From JAXGXJ01 sp963816155 (lineage in GTDB: Bacteria; Actinomycetota; Thermoleophilia; RBG-16-64-13): a stretch of DNA of 64,000 nucleotides. Positions 40,570-49,602 of this stretch are shown piece after piece; the first letter of the stretch is position 1, and every line of letters starts with the position of its first letter. The notes beneath the pieces were generated by a model. That model ran no database searches and was not told where the DNA came from. It was given only the letters and a program-made list of their open reading frames with translations. The translations under genes and the position numbers were made by a program. The stretch spans positions 62,001 through 126,000 of the forward strand of contig CAWFJE010000011.1 of the NCBI GenBank assembly GCA_963816155.1, read 5' to 3'.

Positions 40570-41728
40570 GATCGCCGCCTGTGGCCCGGCCTGATGGCTC
40601 ATAGTCGGGAGCGAGGGCCACCAGATGGAGAATGAGAGAGCAGAGGCGCTCCAGGTCATCAAGAGTGATGTACTCGTCGGCCGAATGTACCTGCATCATG
40701 CCCGCGTCGAGATTGACGGTCGGCAGGCCGCGGGCATTGAGGATATTGGCGTCGGAACCGCCCCCGGCCCTCTGCATGCGTGGCTCGATGCCAAGCGCAG
40801 AGATGGCGGCCTTGCTCAGGCGCACTACCGGGGCGCGGCCCGTGAGGGCGAAGGCGCGGTACTCATGGACCAGACTGATATCGACGTCCACCCCCACGTG
40901 TGCCGCCGCCTCTTGAAGTGCGTCCACCATGGTCGCCGCCGTGTGGGCCAGCTTGGCATCGTCATGGCTCCGGCATTCTCCCCGGATCTCGCAGTATTCG
41001 GGGATGATGTTGGATGCCACTCCGCCGCTGATGACGCCGATATTGGCGCTCGTCTCTTCATCGATGCGCCCCAACTGCATGGCGGCGATGGCCTTGGCGG
41101 CGGCTTGGATGGCGCTTCGTCCCCTCTCCGGCTCCACTCCGGCATGAGCGGCTCGGCCCTGGAAGGAAGCCCGCAGGCCTTGCTGGCTCGGCGCCCCGGC
41201 GGTGATGCCTCCCACGGGCCCGCAAGAGTCGAAGACGACCGCGAAGGGACTCCTGAGCACATCCCCCATGTGTTTGGCTCCCACCAGTCCTGTCTCCTCG
41301 GAGACGGTGAAGAACAGTTCGTACGTGGGGAAAGAACCGCCGGTCTTCTGCAGGAGCTCTGTGGCGTGGAGCAGGGCCGCCACGGCCGCCTTGTCGTCGG
41401 CGCCCAGGATCGTGTGGCGGGCATTGCGGAAGACGCCATCCGCGAGAACCGGTTCGATGATGTCCGTTGGAGCGACGGTATCCAGGTGGGCGCCGAGGGC
41501 TACGTGAGGCCGGGTATCTTGGCCTCGGACGGTGCCCCAGAGGTTACCTGCCGTGCCTTGGATAGCGGCCGCCGTATCGTCCTCGGTCACGTCCACACCG
41601 CTCTCGGCCAGGGTCGCGATGACCAGGTCGGCGACCTCCCGCTCGTCTGCTGAAGGGCTGGGTATACGGGTCAGCGCCAGGAAGAGTTCTGTCAGCCGGG
41701 CACGCGAAGGTGTCGGTAGCTCATCCAT
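40562..41728 (-). CDS. M20-family peptidase, PepT-like
   Basis: The 388-residue dinuclear zinc peptidase of the tripeptidase T type probably trims small peptides in the cytosol. Metal and catalytic segments are VALGAHLDTVAPTD, ILGADDKAAVAALLHATELL, FFTVSEETGLVGAKHMGD, and the His near the C-terminus in AGGGSDANILNARGLPTVNL plus VHSADEYITLDDLE. The ATG at 41728 follows the pyrG stop by 5 bases; a longer frame overlapping pyrG is less likely. Substrate specificity cannot be told. Confidence 0.88.
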   Translation of the reverse strand: MDELPTPSRARLTELFLALTRIPSPSADEREVADLVIATLAESGVDVTEDDTAAAIQGTAGNLWGTVRGQDTRPHVALGAHLDTVAPTDIIEPVLADGVFRNARHTILGADDKAAVAALLHATELLQKTGGSFPTYELFFTVSEETGLVGAKHMGDVLRSPFAVVFDSCGPVGGITAGAPSQQGLRASFQGRAAHAGVEPERGRSAIQAAAKAIAAMQLGRIDEETSANIGVISGGVASNIIPEYCEIRGECRSHDDAKLAHTAATMVDALQEAAAHVGVDVDISLVHEYRAFALTGRAPVVRLSKAAISALGIEPRMQRAGGGSDANILNARGLPTVNLDAGMMQVHSADEYITLDDLERLCSLILHLVALAPDYEPSGRATGGDRE

Positions 41729-41733
41729 TCGAA

Positions 41734-43389
41734 TCAGCCGGCCTTTCCCGCCTCCGCTGGGGCGCATGGAGCCGCACCGGCCTTGGCGCCGCAGTCACAG
41801 GCGATGGCCGCTCCGATGAAATCACGGAAGAGGGGGTGAGGCTTGGTGGGCCGGCTCTTGAACTCTGGGTGATACTGGCAGGCGACGAACCAGGGATGAT
41901 CCGGTAGTTCGATCAGTTCCACCAAGCGCTCATCGGGAGTGAGGCCCCCGATGACCAGGCCCATGTCCGTCAACTGGCTCCGGAAGATATTGTTGACCTC
42001 GTAGCGGTGGCGGTGCCTCTCGTAGATGACCTCCTCGCCATAGGCTGCGAAAGCCTTTGTGTGAGGAACGAGCTTAGTCGGCGAGGCTCCCAGACGCATG
42101 GTCCCCCCCATGTCGGCTATGTCTTTCTGCTCGGGCAGCAGATCGATAACCGGATAGTTCGTCGTGGGGTCGAACTCGGATGAATTGGCGCCCGTCATGC
42201 CTGCCACGTGACGGGCGAACTCGGCCACAGCGACCTGCAGTCCCAGACAGAGGCCCAGATAAGGTACGTTGTTCTCGCGCGCGTAGCGTACGGCCATGAT
42301 CTTGCCCTCGATGCCTCTGATGCCGAAGCCACCCGGCACGAGGATGCCGTCGGCCGACTCGAGCCTCGAAGTGATCTCATCCTCGCGTAGAGTCTCGGCA
42401 TCGACCCAGATGATGTCGAGATTACGACCATGATATGTGGAGGCGTGTTTGAGCGCCTCGACGACGCTGAGGTAGGCGTCCTGAAGTTGCACGTATTTGC
42501 CCACCAGTGCGATACGCACGGTGCCGCTGGCCTTCTTGATCCTGTCCACGAGGTCGATCCACTCCTCCAGGTGGAGGGGGCCGATGTCGAGACCGAGCAT
42601 GTCAGCCACGAGAGTGTCGAGTCCCTCCTCGCGCAGGTTCAAGGGGACGAAGTAGATATGCGGTGCGTCGAGACAACTGACCACTGCGCGCGGCTCCACA
42701 TCGGTGAAGAGCGCGATCTTGTCCTTGAGTTCCTGGCTGATGTTCCTGTGCGAGCGGCACACGATGATGTCAGGTTGGATACCGATGCTGCGCAGTTCGT
42801 TGACGCTGTGCTGGGTGGGCTTGGTCTTCAGCTCCCCGCTGGCGTCGATGTAGGGTATGAGGGTGACGTGCAGGTAGATGACGTTCTGGCGGCCGACGTC
42901 CTTGCGGAACTGGCGGATGGCTTCGAGGAAGGGCAGACTCTCGATGTCACCAACAGTGCCGCCGATCTCGGTGATGACCACATCCACATCGGGATTGCGC
43001 GAGACGCGGGCGATACGCTCCTTGATCTCGTTGGTGATGTGGGGGATGACCTGTACCGTCCCCCCCAGGTAATCTCCCTTGCGTTCCTTGCGGATGACGT
43101 TGTAGTAGATGGAGCCCGAAGTCACATTCGAGTCGCGCGTGAAATTCTCGTCGACGAAACGTTCGTAATGTCCAAGGTCGAGGTCGGTCTCCGCCCCGTC
43201 ATCGGTGACGAAGACCTCTCCGTGCTGGAACGGGCTCATGGTGCCGGGGTCGACATTGAGATAGGGATCGAACTTCTGCATGACGACCCGGAGACCCCGG
43301 CTCTTGAGCAAACGGCCGAGTGAGGAGCCTACGATCCCTTTGCCCAGCGATGAAACGACTCCGCCTGTGACAAATACGTGCTTGGCCAT
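41734..43389 (-). CDS. pyrG: CTP synthase
   Basis: PyrG makes CTP from UTP, ATP and glutamine. It has 551 residues, the normal length. The synthase domain starts KHVFVTGGVVSSLGKGIVGS and has MQKFDPYLNVDPGTMSPFQH. The glutaminase domain has LGLCLGLQVAVAEFARH with the catalytic Cys, and CQYHPEFKSRPTKPHPLF with His and Glu. The last 20 residues are Ala/Cys-rich (ACDCGAKAGAAPCAPAEAG), an unusual tail. Confidence 0.98.
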   Translation of the reverse strand: MAKHVFVTGGVVSSLGKGIVGSSLGRLLKSRGLRVVMQKFDPYLNVDPGTMSPFQHGEVFVTDDGAETDLDLGHYERFVDENFTRDSNVTSGSIYYNVIRKERKGDYLGGTVQVIPHITNEIKERIARVSRNPDVDVVITEIGGTVGDIESLPFLEAIRQFRKDVGRQNVIYLHVTLIPYIDASGELKTKPTQHSVNELRSIGIQPDIIVCRSHRNISQELKDKIALFTDVEPRAVVSCLDAPHIYFVPLNLREEGLDTLVADMLGLDIGPLHLEEWIDLVDRIKKASGTVRIALVGKYVQLQDAYLSVVEALKHASTYHGRNLDIIWVDAETLREDEITSRLESADGILVPGGFGIRGIEGKIMAVRYARENNVPYLGLCLGLQVAVAEFARHVAGMTGANSSEFDPTTNYPVIDLLPEQKDIADMGGTMRLGASPTKLVPHTKAFAAYGEEVIYERHRHRYEVNNIFRSQLTDMGLVIGGLTPDERLVELIELPDHPWFVACQYHPEFKSRPTKPHPLFRDFIGAAIACDCGAKAGAAPCAPAEAGKAG

Positions 43390-43461
43390 GCTCTCCCCTA
43401 CGCCGATCGGTGTGTACGTCAGGTGACGCCGACCTGGGGGTCCCGCGCCCTGCCTAGTCTA

Positions 43462-45189
43462 TCAGGAGGTCTGCGCCCTGTCGCGGAGCTCGCGAGCATG
43501 GGCCATGGCCTCTCTGTCCTCGGGCCTTCCTCCCATCATGCGGCAGAGCTCCTCTACAGCCGCTTCGTCGTCGAGAAGAGCGAGGCGGGTGGTGGTCAGG
43601 GGTCCTGTCATGTGCACACCTGGGCGGCCACTTTCGCCCTGGACCACCTTGTCGATGAGGTAGTGCCGGGTAGCGCCTGCGGCGACGGTGGGCAGATGGG
43701 TGACGACGATCGACTGGGAGCGGCTGGAGAGTTCCCTCAGCTTCGCAGCGACCGCTACCGCGGTGCGGCCGCCGATGCCGGCATCGATCTCGTCGAAGAC
43801 CAGGGTCTCATCGCCGCCGGCCTCGGCAAGAGCGCACTTCAAGGCCAGGAGGACGCGGGAGAGCTCGCCTCCGGAGGCCGTTGAGGCCAGACTGCGGGCC
43901 GGCTGCCCAGGATTGGCGCTGAGCAAGAACTCGGCCGACTCGGCTCCGCTCTGGCGCAGACCCTCCCAACCCTCGCGTTCGCGGAGAATCACCGCGAAGG
44001 TCGCCTGGGGCATCCCCAGGTCCTGCAGCTCGCGGCGAACGGTGTTCTCCAGCGAGGGCAGCGCCTCGCCGCGGCGCCGCGAGAGCTGCGCGGCCAGATC
44101 GAGCGCGAGCGCGCAGCGCGCGGCTCGCGCCTCCTCGAGACCAAACAGGTCTTCCTCGGTGCGCTCGAGCAGAGCAAGGCGTTCCTGGGAGAGTTCGAGA
44201 TGTCGGAGCGCGGCGTCGGTCGAGCCCCCGTACTTGCGGGCCAGATCGGAGTAGAGACGCAGCCGGTCATCCACTGTCTGCAATCTCTCAGGGTCCACGG
44301 TGATGGTGCCCACGTGAGCGTGAAGTTCCCTCGCCAATTCGGAGAGGCCGTACTGGAGCTCCTGCAGGGAGCGGGCCAGGTCATCGAGGTGCTCGTCGAT
44401 ATCGGCCACATGGACCAGGTGCGCAGACGCCTGGGCGACCAAGCCGGTCGCGTCGGGATCATCTGTCTCTGCGCTTAGAAGACCAGCGGCCAGTCCGACG
44501 GCTTGGAGCAGATCCTCGGCGCCGGCCAGCAGGCGCTGCTCCGTCGTGAGCGCCTGTTCTTCCGCGCGGGACAGACCGGCCGTGGTCAGTTCGTCCACCT
44601 CGTAACGGAGCAGCCGCAGTTCGCGCAGGCGCCCTTCCTGTGACTGTCGGGCATCCTCCAGTGCCCGCGCTGTCTCCTGGGCTTCGAGGAACGCGCGGCG
44701 ATACTCCCGGCTCAGAGCCAGCACGTCCTGTCCCGCCCACGCGTCCAGCATATCCAGCTGATATCCCGGGTCAAGCAGGCGGCGGTATTCGTGCTGGCCG
44801 GCGAAGGAGAGAAGGCGAGAAAGGAGTTCACCCATGGTGTTTAGGGTGACCGTCGCTCCATTGACGTAGCAGCGGTTCCGACCCTCTCGGCTCAGGCGGC
44901 GCGTGACGATCAGTTCCTCCTGCGCGTCTGAGAGCAGATCGTTGATCTGGTCAGAAAGACCGACGAGGGCTTCGGGATCGGGGGCGAACATCGCTTCCAG
45001 GATCGCCTCGTCTCCGGCCGTGCCCACCAAACCGTCTTCAGCCCGCTCTCCCATGAGGAGACCCAGGGCCTTGGTGAGGAGCGTCTTGCCGGCCCCTGTC
45101 TCGCCCGTGAGCACGGTGAGGCCTCTATCGAACTCCAAGACCGCGTCCTCGATGAGGACGAAGTTCCGGATGCTCAGCGAGACCAACAT
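43462..45189 (-). CDS. recN: DNA repair protein RecN
   Basis: RecN is an SMC-like ATPase for double-strand break repair. It has 575 residues. Walker A is LTGETGAGKTLLTKALGLLM near the N-terminus. A long coiled-coil middle (residues about 150-370) follows, and the signature and Walker B are in ASGGELSRVLLALKCALAEA and LVFDEIDAGIGGRTAVAVA. It begins 15 bases after nadK; the order dxs, tlyA, nadK, recN is common, with argR usually between nadK and recN but absent here. Confidence 0.96.
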   Translation of the reverse strand: MLVSLSIRNFVLIEDAVLEFDRGLTVLTGETGAGKTLLTKALGLLMGERAEDGLVGTAGDEAILEAMFAPDPEALVGLSDQINDLLSDAQEELIVTRRLSREGRNRCYVNGATVTLNTMGELLSRLLSFAGQHEYRRLLDPGYQLDMLDAWAGQDVLALSREYRRAFLEAQETARALEDARQSQEGRLRELRLLRYEVDELTTAGLSRAEEQALTTEQRLLAGAEDLLQAVGLAAGLLSAETDDPDATGLVAQASAHLVHVADIDEHLDDLARSLQELQYGLSELARELHAHVGTITVDPERLQTVDDRLRLYSDLARKYGGSTDAALRHLELSQERLALLERTEEDLFGLEEARAARCALALDLAAQLSRRRGEALPSLENTVRRELQDLGMPQATFAVILREREGWEGLRQSGAESAEFLLSANPGQPARSLASTASGGELSRVLLALKCALAEAGGDETLVFDEIDAGIGGRTAVAVAAKLRELSSRSQSIVVTHLPTVAAGATRHYLIDKVVQGESGRPGVHMTGPLTTTRLALLDDEAAVEELCRMMGGRPEDREAMAHARELRDRAQTS

Positions 45190-45204
45190 CTTGGGGCGGC
45201 GCTC

Positions 45205-46065
45205 CTAGAGAAGACGGTCGCGGAAATGGTGGTAGAGGCTGTCTCCCTCCAAGAGGGCCAGGGACGTCATCGCCGGCGTGGCGCGCACGCATAGCGTCGC
45301 GCCGGGAGTGAGAGTCGCCATCCTCTGGCCGTCGATGTCTACGTAGCAGTCCTCATCATCCGTGGCATTGATGATGTGCAACACATCTTGGGGTGCGGCC
45401 ACGACGGGGCGGACGCCCACCGCGTGAGCCGCCACCAGGCTGATGACATAGGCCTGCACAGCGATCCCCAGAAGCGGTCCCCCGGCGGCGAGGCTGTAGG
45501 CAGACGACCCCGCCGGTGTTCCCGCCACCACCCCGTCGCAGAGGACCTCGAACAGTGTGACCTCGTTGATGGTCAAGGCCAAAGAACAGGTGTGGGCGCG
45601 CTCCCCCTTGCTCACGACCACATCGTTGGTGGCCTGGAAGGTCATCGCGCCTACCGTCGCCTCCAATCCGAGAAGACGGTATTCGGTGAACTCTCCGTCG
45701 AGCAGGCGACTTACACCGTCACGCAGGTTCTCTGGCGGCACTGTGGTCAAGAAGCCGACCCGCCCCAGATTGACACCGGCCACCGGGATGCCGCGCCCGC
45801 GAGTAAGGTGGAAGGCGCGCAGCATGGTCCCGTCACCCCCGAGAACCAAGCAAAGACCCACGCCCTCCATGTCTTCTTCCGACCCGGACAGCCTCACACC
45901 TTTTCGTCCACCGAGCAACTCACCGTGTTTGAGCCACTCGTTGTGAGGCATCACCACCTCGATGCTACGCTCGCCGAGGATGGCGAGTGAGTCACGCAGT
46001 GGGCCGGAAGCAACCTCAGGGTCACCATGCGTGAGGATGACCACCCGCTCGATGTGATCTGTCAC
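45205..46065 (-). CDS. nadK: NAD kinase
   Basis: The enzyme phosphorylates NAD to NADP. It has 286 residues. The GGDGTMLRAFH motif, then NLGRVGFLTT, NDVVVSKG, and GTPAGSSAYSLAAGGPLL are the four conserved family segments. The GTG at 46065 follows GGGAGAGAA. It lies between tlyA and recN in the same unit. Confidence 0.96.
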   Translation of the reverse strand: MTDHIERVVILTHGDPEVASGPLRDSLAILGERSIEVVMPHNEWLKHGELLGGRKGVRLSGSEEDMEGVGLCLVLGGDGTMLRAFHLTRGRGIPVAGVNLGRVGFLTTVPPENLRDGVSRLLDGEFTEYRLLGLEATVGAMTFQATNDVVVSKGERAHTCSLALTINEVTLFEVLCDGVVAGTPAGSSAYSLAAGGPLLGIAVQAYVISLVAAHAVGVRPVVAAPQDVLHIINATDDEDCYVDIDGQRMATLTPGATLCVRATPAMTSLALLEGDSLYHHFRDRLL

Positions 46066-46086
46066 TTCTCTCCCACCACCCCGCTC

Positions 46087-46941
46087 CTATGTATCGCTCA
46101 GGCCGGCGTTCGGACCGGCGACTCCCTGGCCGGGAGATCCTGGCCCGACGACAGAGTCGATGACTTCCTCCAGCGTATCAAGTCGCCGCCCATTTTCTCC
46201 ACCGCGTGACATGTAGAGGAAGAACTCGCGGTTCCCATCGGCGCCGGGCAATCCCGAGTCGGTCACCCCGTGCAGATGAACGCCGAGTTCCTTGATAAGG
46301 AAGTGCGCCAGGCCCGTCAACACCTCTCTGTGCACGCCTGGGTCGCGGACGATCCCGCCTCTTCCCACCTGGCTGGGACCTGCCTCGAACTGGGGTTTCA
46401 CAAGCACCAACCCGCGGTAGCTGGGCGCCATGCACGCCACCACGGCGGGCATCACCTTGGTGATGGAGATGAAGGATACGTCCATGGTGACAAGGTCGGG
46501 GACGTAGGGCAGCGCATCCGGCGTGAGGTAGCGGGCGTTGATCTTCTCCAGGGGGTGGACGCGAGTATCGTTCTGGATCTTGCCGTCGAGTTGGCCCCGT
46601 CCCACATCCAGCGCGATCACCCGCTCCGCGCCTGACTGCAGAAGACAGTCGACGAAGCCTCCTGTGGACGCTCCCACATCGAGGGCTGATGCCCCTGTGA
46701 CATCCAGGCCGAAGTAATCAAGGGCGTGTGCCAGCTTCTCGCCCGCTCGAGAGACGAAACGGGGCCTCCGTTTTAGGGTCACAGCCGCGTCGAGCGATAC
46801 GGGCGTCCCGGCCTTGTCACTCACCTGGCCCCCTACCAGCACGAGTCCCGCCATGATGAGTCCACGGGCCGCACTGCGCGTGGGCGCAAGGCCGCGCGCC
46901 ACCAGAAGCTCGTCGAGGCGCGGGCGCGGGCTCTTGGCCAT
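46087..46941 (-). CDS. tlyA: TlyA-family rRNA 2'-O-methyltransferase
   Basis: The 284-residue protein has an N-terminal S4 domain (RLDELLVARGLAPTRSAARG) and an FtsJ-like methyltransferase domain (DVGASTGGFVDCLLQSGAER, then ALDVGRGQLDGKI). Mycobacterial TlyA methylates 16S and 23S rRNA and affects capreomycin sensitivity; older annotations call it hemolysin. The ATG at 46941 was chosen at MAKSPRPRLDELL, 2 bases after the dxs stop. A longer frame opens at 47094 inside dxs and is unlikely. Confidence 0.94.
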   Translation of the reverse strand: MAKSPRPRLDELLVARGLAPTRSAARGLIMAGLVLVGGQVSDKAGTPVSLDAAVTLKRRPRFVSRAGEKLAHALDYFGLDVTGASALDVGASTGGFVDCLLQSGAERVIALDVGRGQLDGKIQNDTRVHPLEKINARYLTPDALPYVPDLVTMDVSFISITKVMPAVVACMAPSYRGLVLVKPQFEAGPSQVGRGGIVRDPGVHREVLTGLAHFLIKELGVHLHGVTDSGLPGADGNREFFLYMSRGGENGRRLDTLEEVIDSVVGPGSPGQGVAGPNAGLSDT

Positions 46942-46943
46942 GG

Positions 46944-48893
46944 TCAGTCTCCGCGGGGAGACTGTCGCCCGAGCAGAGAAAGAGCGGCGGCTTCGATGCA
47001 GTCCGGGTCGAGCCCGACACTCCGTCGCAGGAGGGGCAAGGGCCCTTGCTCCACAAAATGGTCGGGCAGGCCGATGCGGCCCACGTTCGGGCACAGGCCC
47101 AGGTCGACGAGATGCTCGATGACCGACGATCCGAAGCCTCCTGCCAGAGCGTTGTCCTCCACCGTGAGCAGTGCACCATGGGTCTCGGCGAGGGTGCGAA
47201 GAATCGCCCCCTCCAGTGGCCTGACACGTCTGACATTGGCGACCGTCGCGTCAACGCCTTGGAGGGCGAGACTGGACGCTGCCTTCTGGGCGAGGCCGAC
47301 GGCTGGGCCGAGGGCCAAGATGGCCACGTCACTTCCCTGGCGAAGGATCTCTATCCACGGCCCCTCCAGGGCCTTGATAGGCCGTGGGAGAGGCACGCCC
47401 ACTCCCGCAGAACGGGGATAGCGGATGACGGACGGGCCGTCGAGGGTGAGCGCGGTGGCCAAGAGTTGCTGCAGTTCGGCCTCGTCCTTGGGGACGAAGA
47501 TAGTGAGGCCGGGGATGACGCGCAGGAACGACAGATCGAAGGCTCCATGGTGTGTGGGGCCGTCTTCGCCCACAAGGCCGGCTCGGTCGACTGCGAACAC
47601 CACGGGCAGAGACTGCAGGCAGACGTCGTCGATTATCTGATCGTAGGCTCTTTGCAGGAAGGTGGAGTAGATGGCCACCACCGGACGCTTGCCCTCGGCG
47701 GCCAATCCGGCAGCAAAGCCGACGGCGTGTGCCTCCGCGATACCGACGTCGAAAAAGCGATCAGGGTAAGCCTCCTGAAGAAGGTCCAGCCCGGTGCCGG
47801 CGGCCATGGCGGCCGTTATGCCCACCACGCGTTGGTCCTGACCCGCCAGGTCGACGAGTGCCTTACCGAATGCTCGGGTGTATGTGGTCGGACCTTCCGG
47901 GTCTGTAGCGGTCTTCTCAGACGCCACCGCTGAAGGAGGAATGCCGTGGTAGCGGCCGGGAAAGCGTTCGGCCGGCTCATATCCCTTGCCCTTGGTGGTG
48001 CGGCAGTGGAGAAGGACGGGGCCTTCCAGGGCAAGCGCTCGTTTGAGGCTGGCGCGCAACTCCTGTATGTCGTGACCATCAACCACGCCCACGTAGGTGA
48101 AACCCAACTCCTCGAACAGCATCCCCGGGACGAGGACCGCCTTAAGCCCGTCCTTCAGTTGGCTGCCCACCGAGGCCATGCGCTCCCCCACGCCGGGAAG
48201 CCGCTGTACGTATCGCTCCAGGTCATGGCGGAAGCGCGAGAGTTTGGGGTCGAGACGCAGTCGGGAGAGATACGTGCTCATGGCTCCCACATTGCGCTCT
48301 ATAGACATGGCGTTGTCGTTCAGTATCACAAGCAGCGGACTACCGAGGTGGCCGGCGTGGTTGAGCGCCTCGTAGGCCATGCCCCCGGTGAGGGCCCCAT
48401 CCCCGATGACGGCCACCACGTGCCCGAGATAGGCCTTCGTGGCCGGCGCTTCTCCTTCGCCTCCTCTGTCCGAGGCAGGCTCACGCCGGCGGGCCTCCAA
48501 GATACCCAGGGCCGCGCTGATGGAGGAACTGCTGTGACCGGTGCCGTATGCGTCGAAGGGACTCTCGTGCCGACACGGAAAACCGGAAAGTCCGCCATGC
48601 GTGCGGATGGTATGGAAGGTATCCAGTCGCCCCGTGAGCAGCTTGTGGGCGTACGATTGGTGGCCCACGTCCCAGACGATGGCATCACGGGGTGTCTCGA
48701 GCTGGGCGTGCAGGGCGATGGCCAACTCCACAGCCCCGAGACTCGAGCCCAGATGACCTCCGTTGCAGCCGATGGTCGCGATGATCTCTTCACGCAGTTC
48801 TTCGGCCACTTGGCGCAGCGCGCTCGGGTCCAGCGTGCGCAGGGCCTCGGGCAGAGAAAGCTGATCGATGAGTCTCGGTTTGCGGTCGGTCAT
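46944..48893 (-). CDS. dxs: 1-Deoxy-D-xylulose-5-phosphate synthase
   Basis: This thiamine-diphosphate enzyme makes DXP from pyruvate and glyceraldehyde 3-phosphate, the first step of the MEP pathway that ispH finishes elsewhere in the window. It has 649 residues from the ATG at 48893. Motifs: GGHLGSSLGAVELAIALH, WDVGHQSYAHKLLTGRLDTF, VIGDGALTGGMAYEALNHAG, DGHDIQELRASL, then in the second half GITAAMAAGTGLDLLQEAYP and FAVDRAGLVGEDGPTHHGAF. It overlaps nusB by 4 bases. Confidence 0.96.
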   Translation of the reverse strand: MTDRKPRLIDQLSLPEALRTLDPSALRQVAEELREEIIATIGCNGGHLGSSLGAVELAIALHAQLETPRDAIVWDVGHQSYAHKLLTGRLDTFHTIRTHGGLSGFPCRHESPFDAYGTGHSSSSISAALGILEARRREPASDRGGEGEAPATKAYLGHVVAVIGDGALTGGMAYEALNHAGHLGSPLLVILNDNAMSIERNVGAMSTYLSRLRLDPKLSRFRHDLERYVQRLPGVGERMASVGSQLKDGLKAVLVPGMLFEELGFTYVGVVDGHDIQELRASLKRALALEGPVLLHCRTTKGKGYEPAERFPGRYHGIPPSAVASEKTATDPEGPTTYTRAFGKALVDLAGQDQRVVGITAAMAAGTGLDLLQEAYPDRFFDVGIAEAHAVGFAAGLAAEGKRPVVAIYSTFLQRAYDQIIDDVCLQSLPVVFAVDRAGLVGEDGPTHHGAFDLSFLRVIPGLTIFVPKDEAELQQLLATALTLDGPSVIRYPRSAGVGVPLPRPIKALEGPWIEILRQGSDVAILALGPAVGLAQKAASSLALQGVDATVANVRRVRPLEGAILRTLAETHGALLTVEDNALAGGFGSSVIEHLVDLGLCPNVGRIGLPDHFVEQGPLPLLRRSVGLDPDCIEAAALSLLGRQSPRGD

Positions 48894-49285
48894 GCCGTCT
48901 CGCTCATCAGTGAACCGAGCACGCCGTTCACAAGGGCGCCCGCCTCGTCCGAGCAAAATCTCTTGGCCAGCGAGACGGCTTCGTCCACCGCCACTGCAGA
49001 CGGCAGATCTTCCTCCCACAGAAGCTCAAAGGCCGCCACGCGAAGGATGGAGCGCTCGAGTGCTCCAAGACGCTGCAGGCTCCAATTGGAAAGGTGGGGC
49101 GTCAAGCGTGCGTCGATATCGGCCTGATTACGACCCACCCCCAACACCAGGGAGCGCGTGTACCTGTCGATGACTCCATCGTTCTCCCGAGCGATAGCGG
49201 CCTGCGGGGTCAAACCGAGGAGATCCTGCTGATAGAGGATGAAGACGGCCTGACGCCGCGCACTTCTACGGCCGGCAGATGCCAT
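48890..49285 (-). CDS. nusB: Transcription antitermination factor NusB
   Basis: NusB binds boxA RNA with S10 during rRNA operon transcription. The protein has 131 residues. RRSARRQAVFILYQQDLLG opens it, and LERSILRVAAFELLWEEDLP and VAVDEAVSLAKRFCSDEAGA, then FVNG-like ALVNGVLGSL, are typical. It sits between asp23 and dxs; in mycobacteria nusB follows efp, and here accB, accC and asp23 lie between. Confidence 0.95.
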   Translation of the reverse strand: MASAGRRSARRQAVFILYQQDLLGLTPQAAIARENDGVIDRYTRSLVLGVGRNQADIDARLTPHLSNWSLQRLGALERSILRVAAFELLWEEDLPSAVAVDEAVSLAKRFCSDEAGALVNGVLGSLMSETA

Positions 49286-49293
49286 GGCCGGGC

Positions 49294-49596
49294 TCAGGTA
49301 CCGGTGGGAAAGACGCCGGCGAAGACGACGTCGACGTCGGTGACGGTGAGGCCGGTCATGCCGCCAAGCGCTTCGCCGATCTTCTGCCGAGTCTCCTGAG
49401 CCAAGGCGGGCATGTTCTCACCCAGACGAGCATCGAGGTGCGCGGTCACCCGGCACTGCTGCCCCTCCACGCCCACATCGATGGTGTGACTGCGGGCGAA
49501 GGGCAGGGACGAGTGCACACGAATACGGCTATCGCCTGCCAAGGCGCCGCGGGCTATGGCTTCCAGCACGGATGTGGCGATCAGATACTGCGTCAT
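49294..49596 (-). CDS. Asp23/Gls24 family envelope stress protein
   Basis: The 100-residue protein belongs to the short Asp23 type (YloU/AmaP-associated). It matches through ATSVLEAIARGALAGDSRIR, and VTAHLDARLGENMPALAQET with the C-terminal GLTVTDVDVVFAGVF. Such genes often sit between accC and nusB in Gram-positive bacteria, as here. Function is not well defined; larger relatives coat the membrane face in Staphylococcus. Confidence 0.88.
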   Translation of the reverse strand: MTQYLIATSVLEAIARGALAGDSRIRVHSSLPFARSHTIDVGVEGQQCRVTAHLDARLGENMPALAQETRQKIGEALGGMTGLTVTDVDVVFAGVFPTGT

Positions 49597-49602
49597 GAAG
49601 GG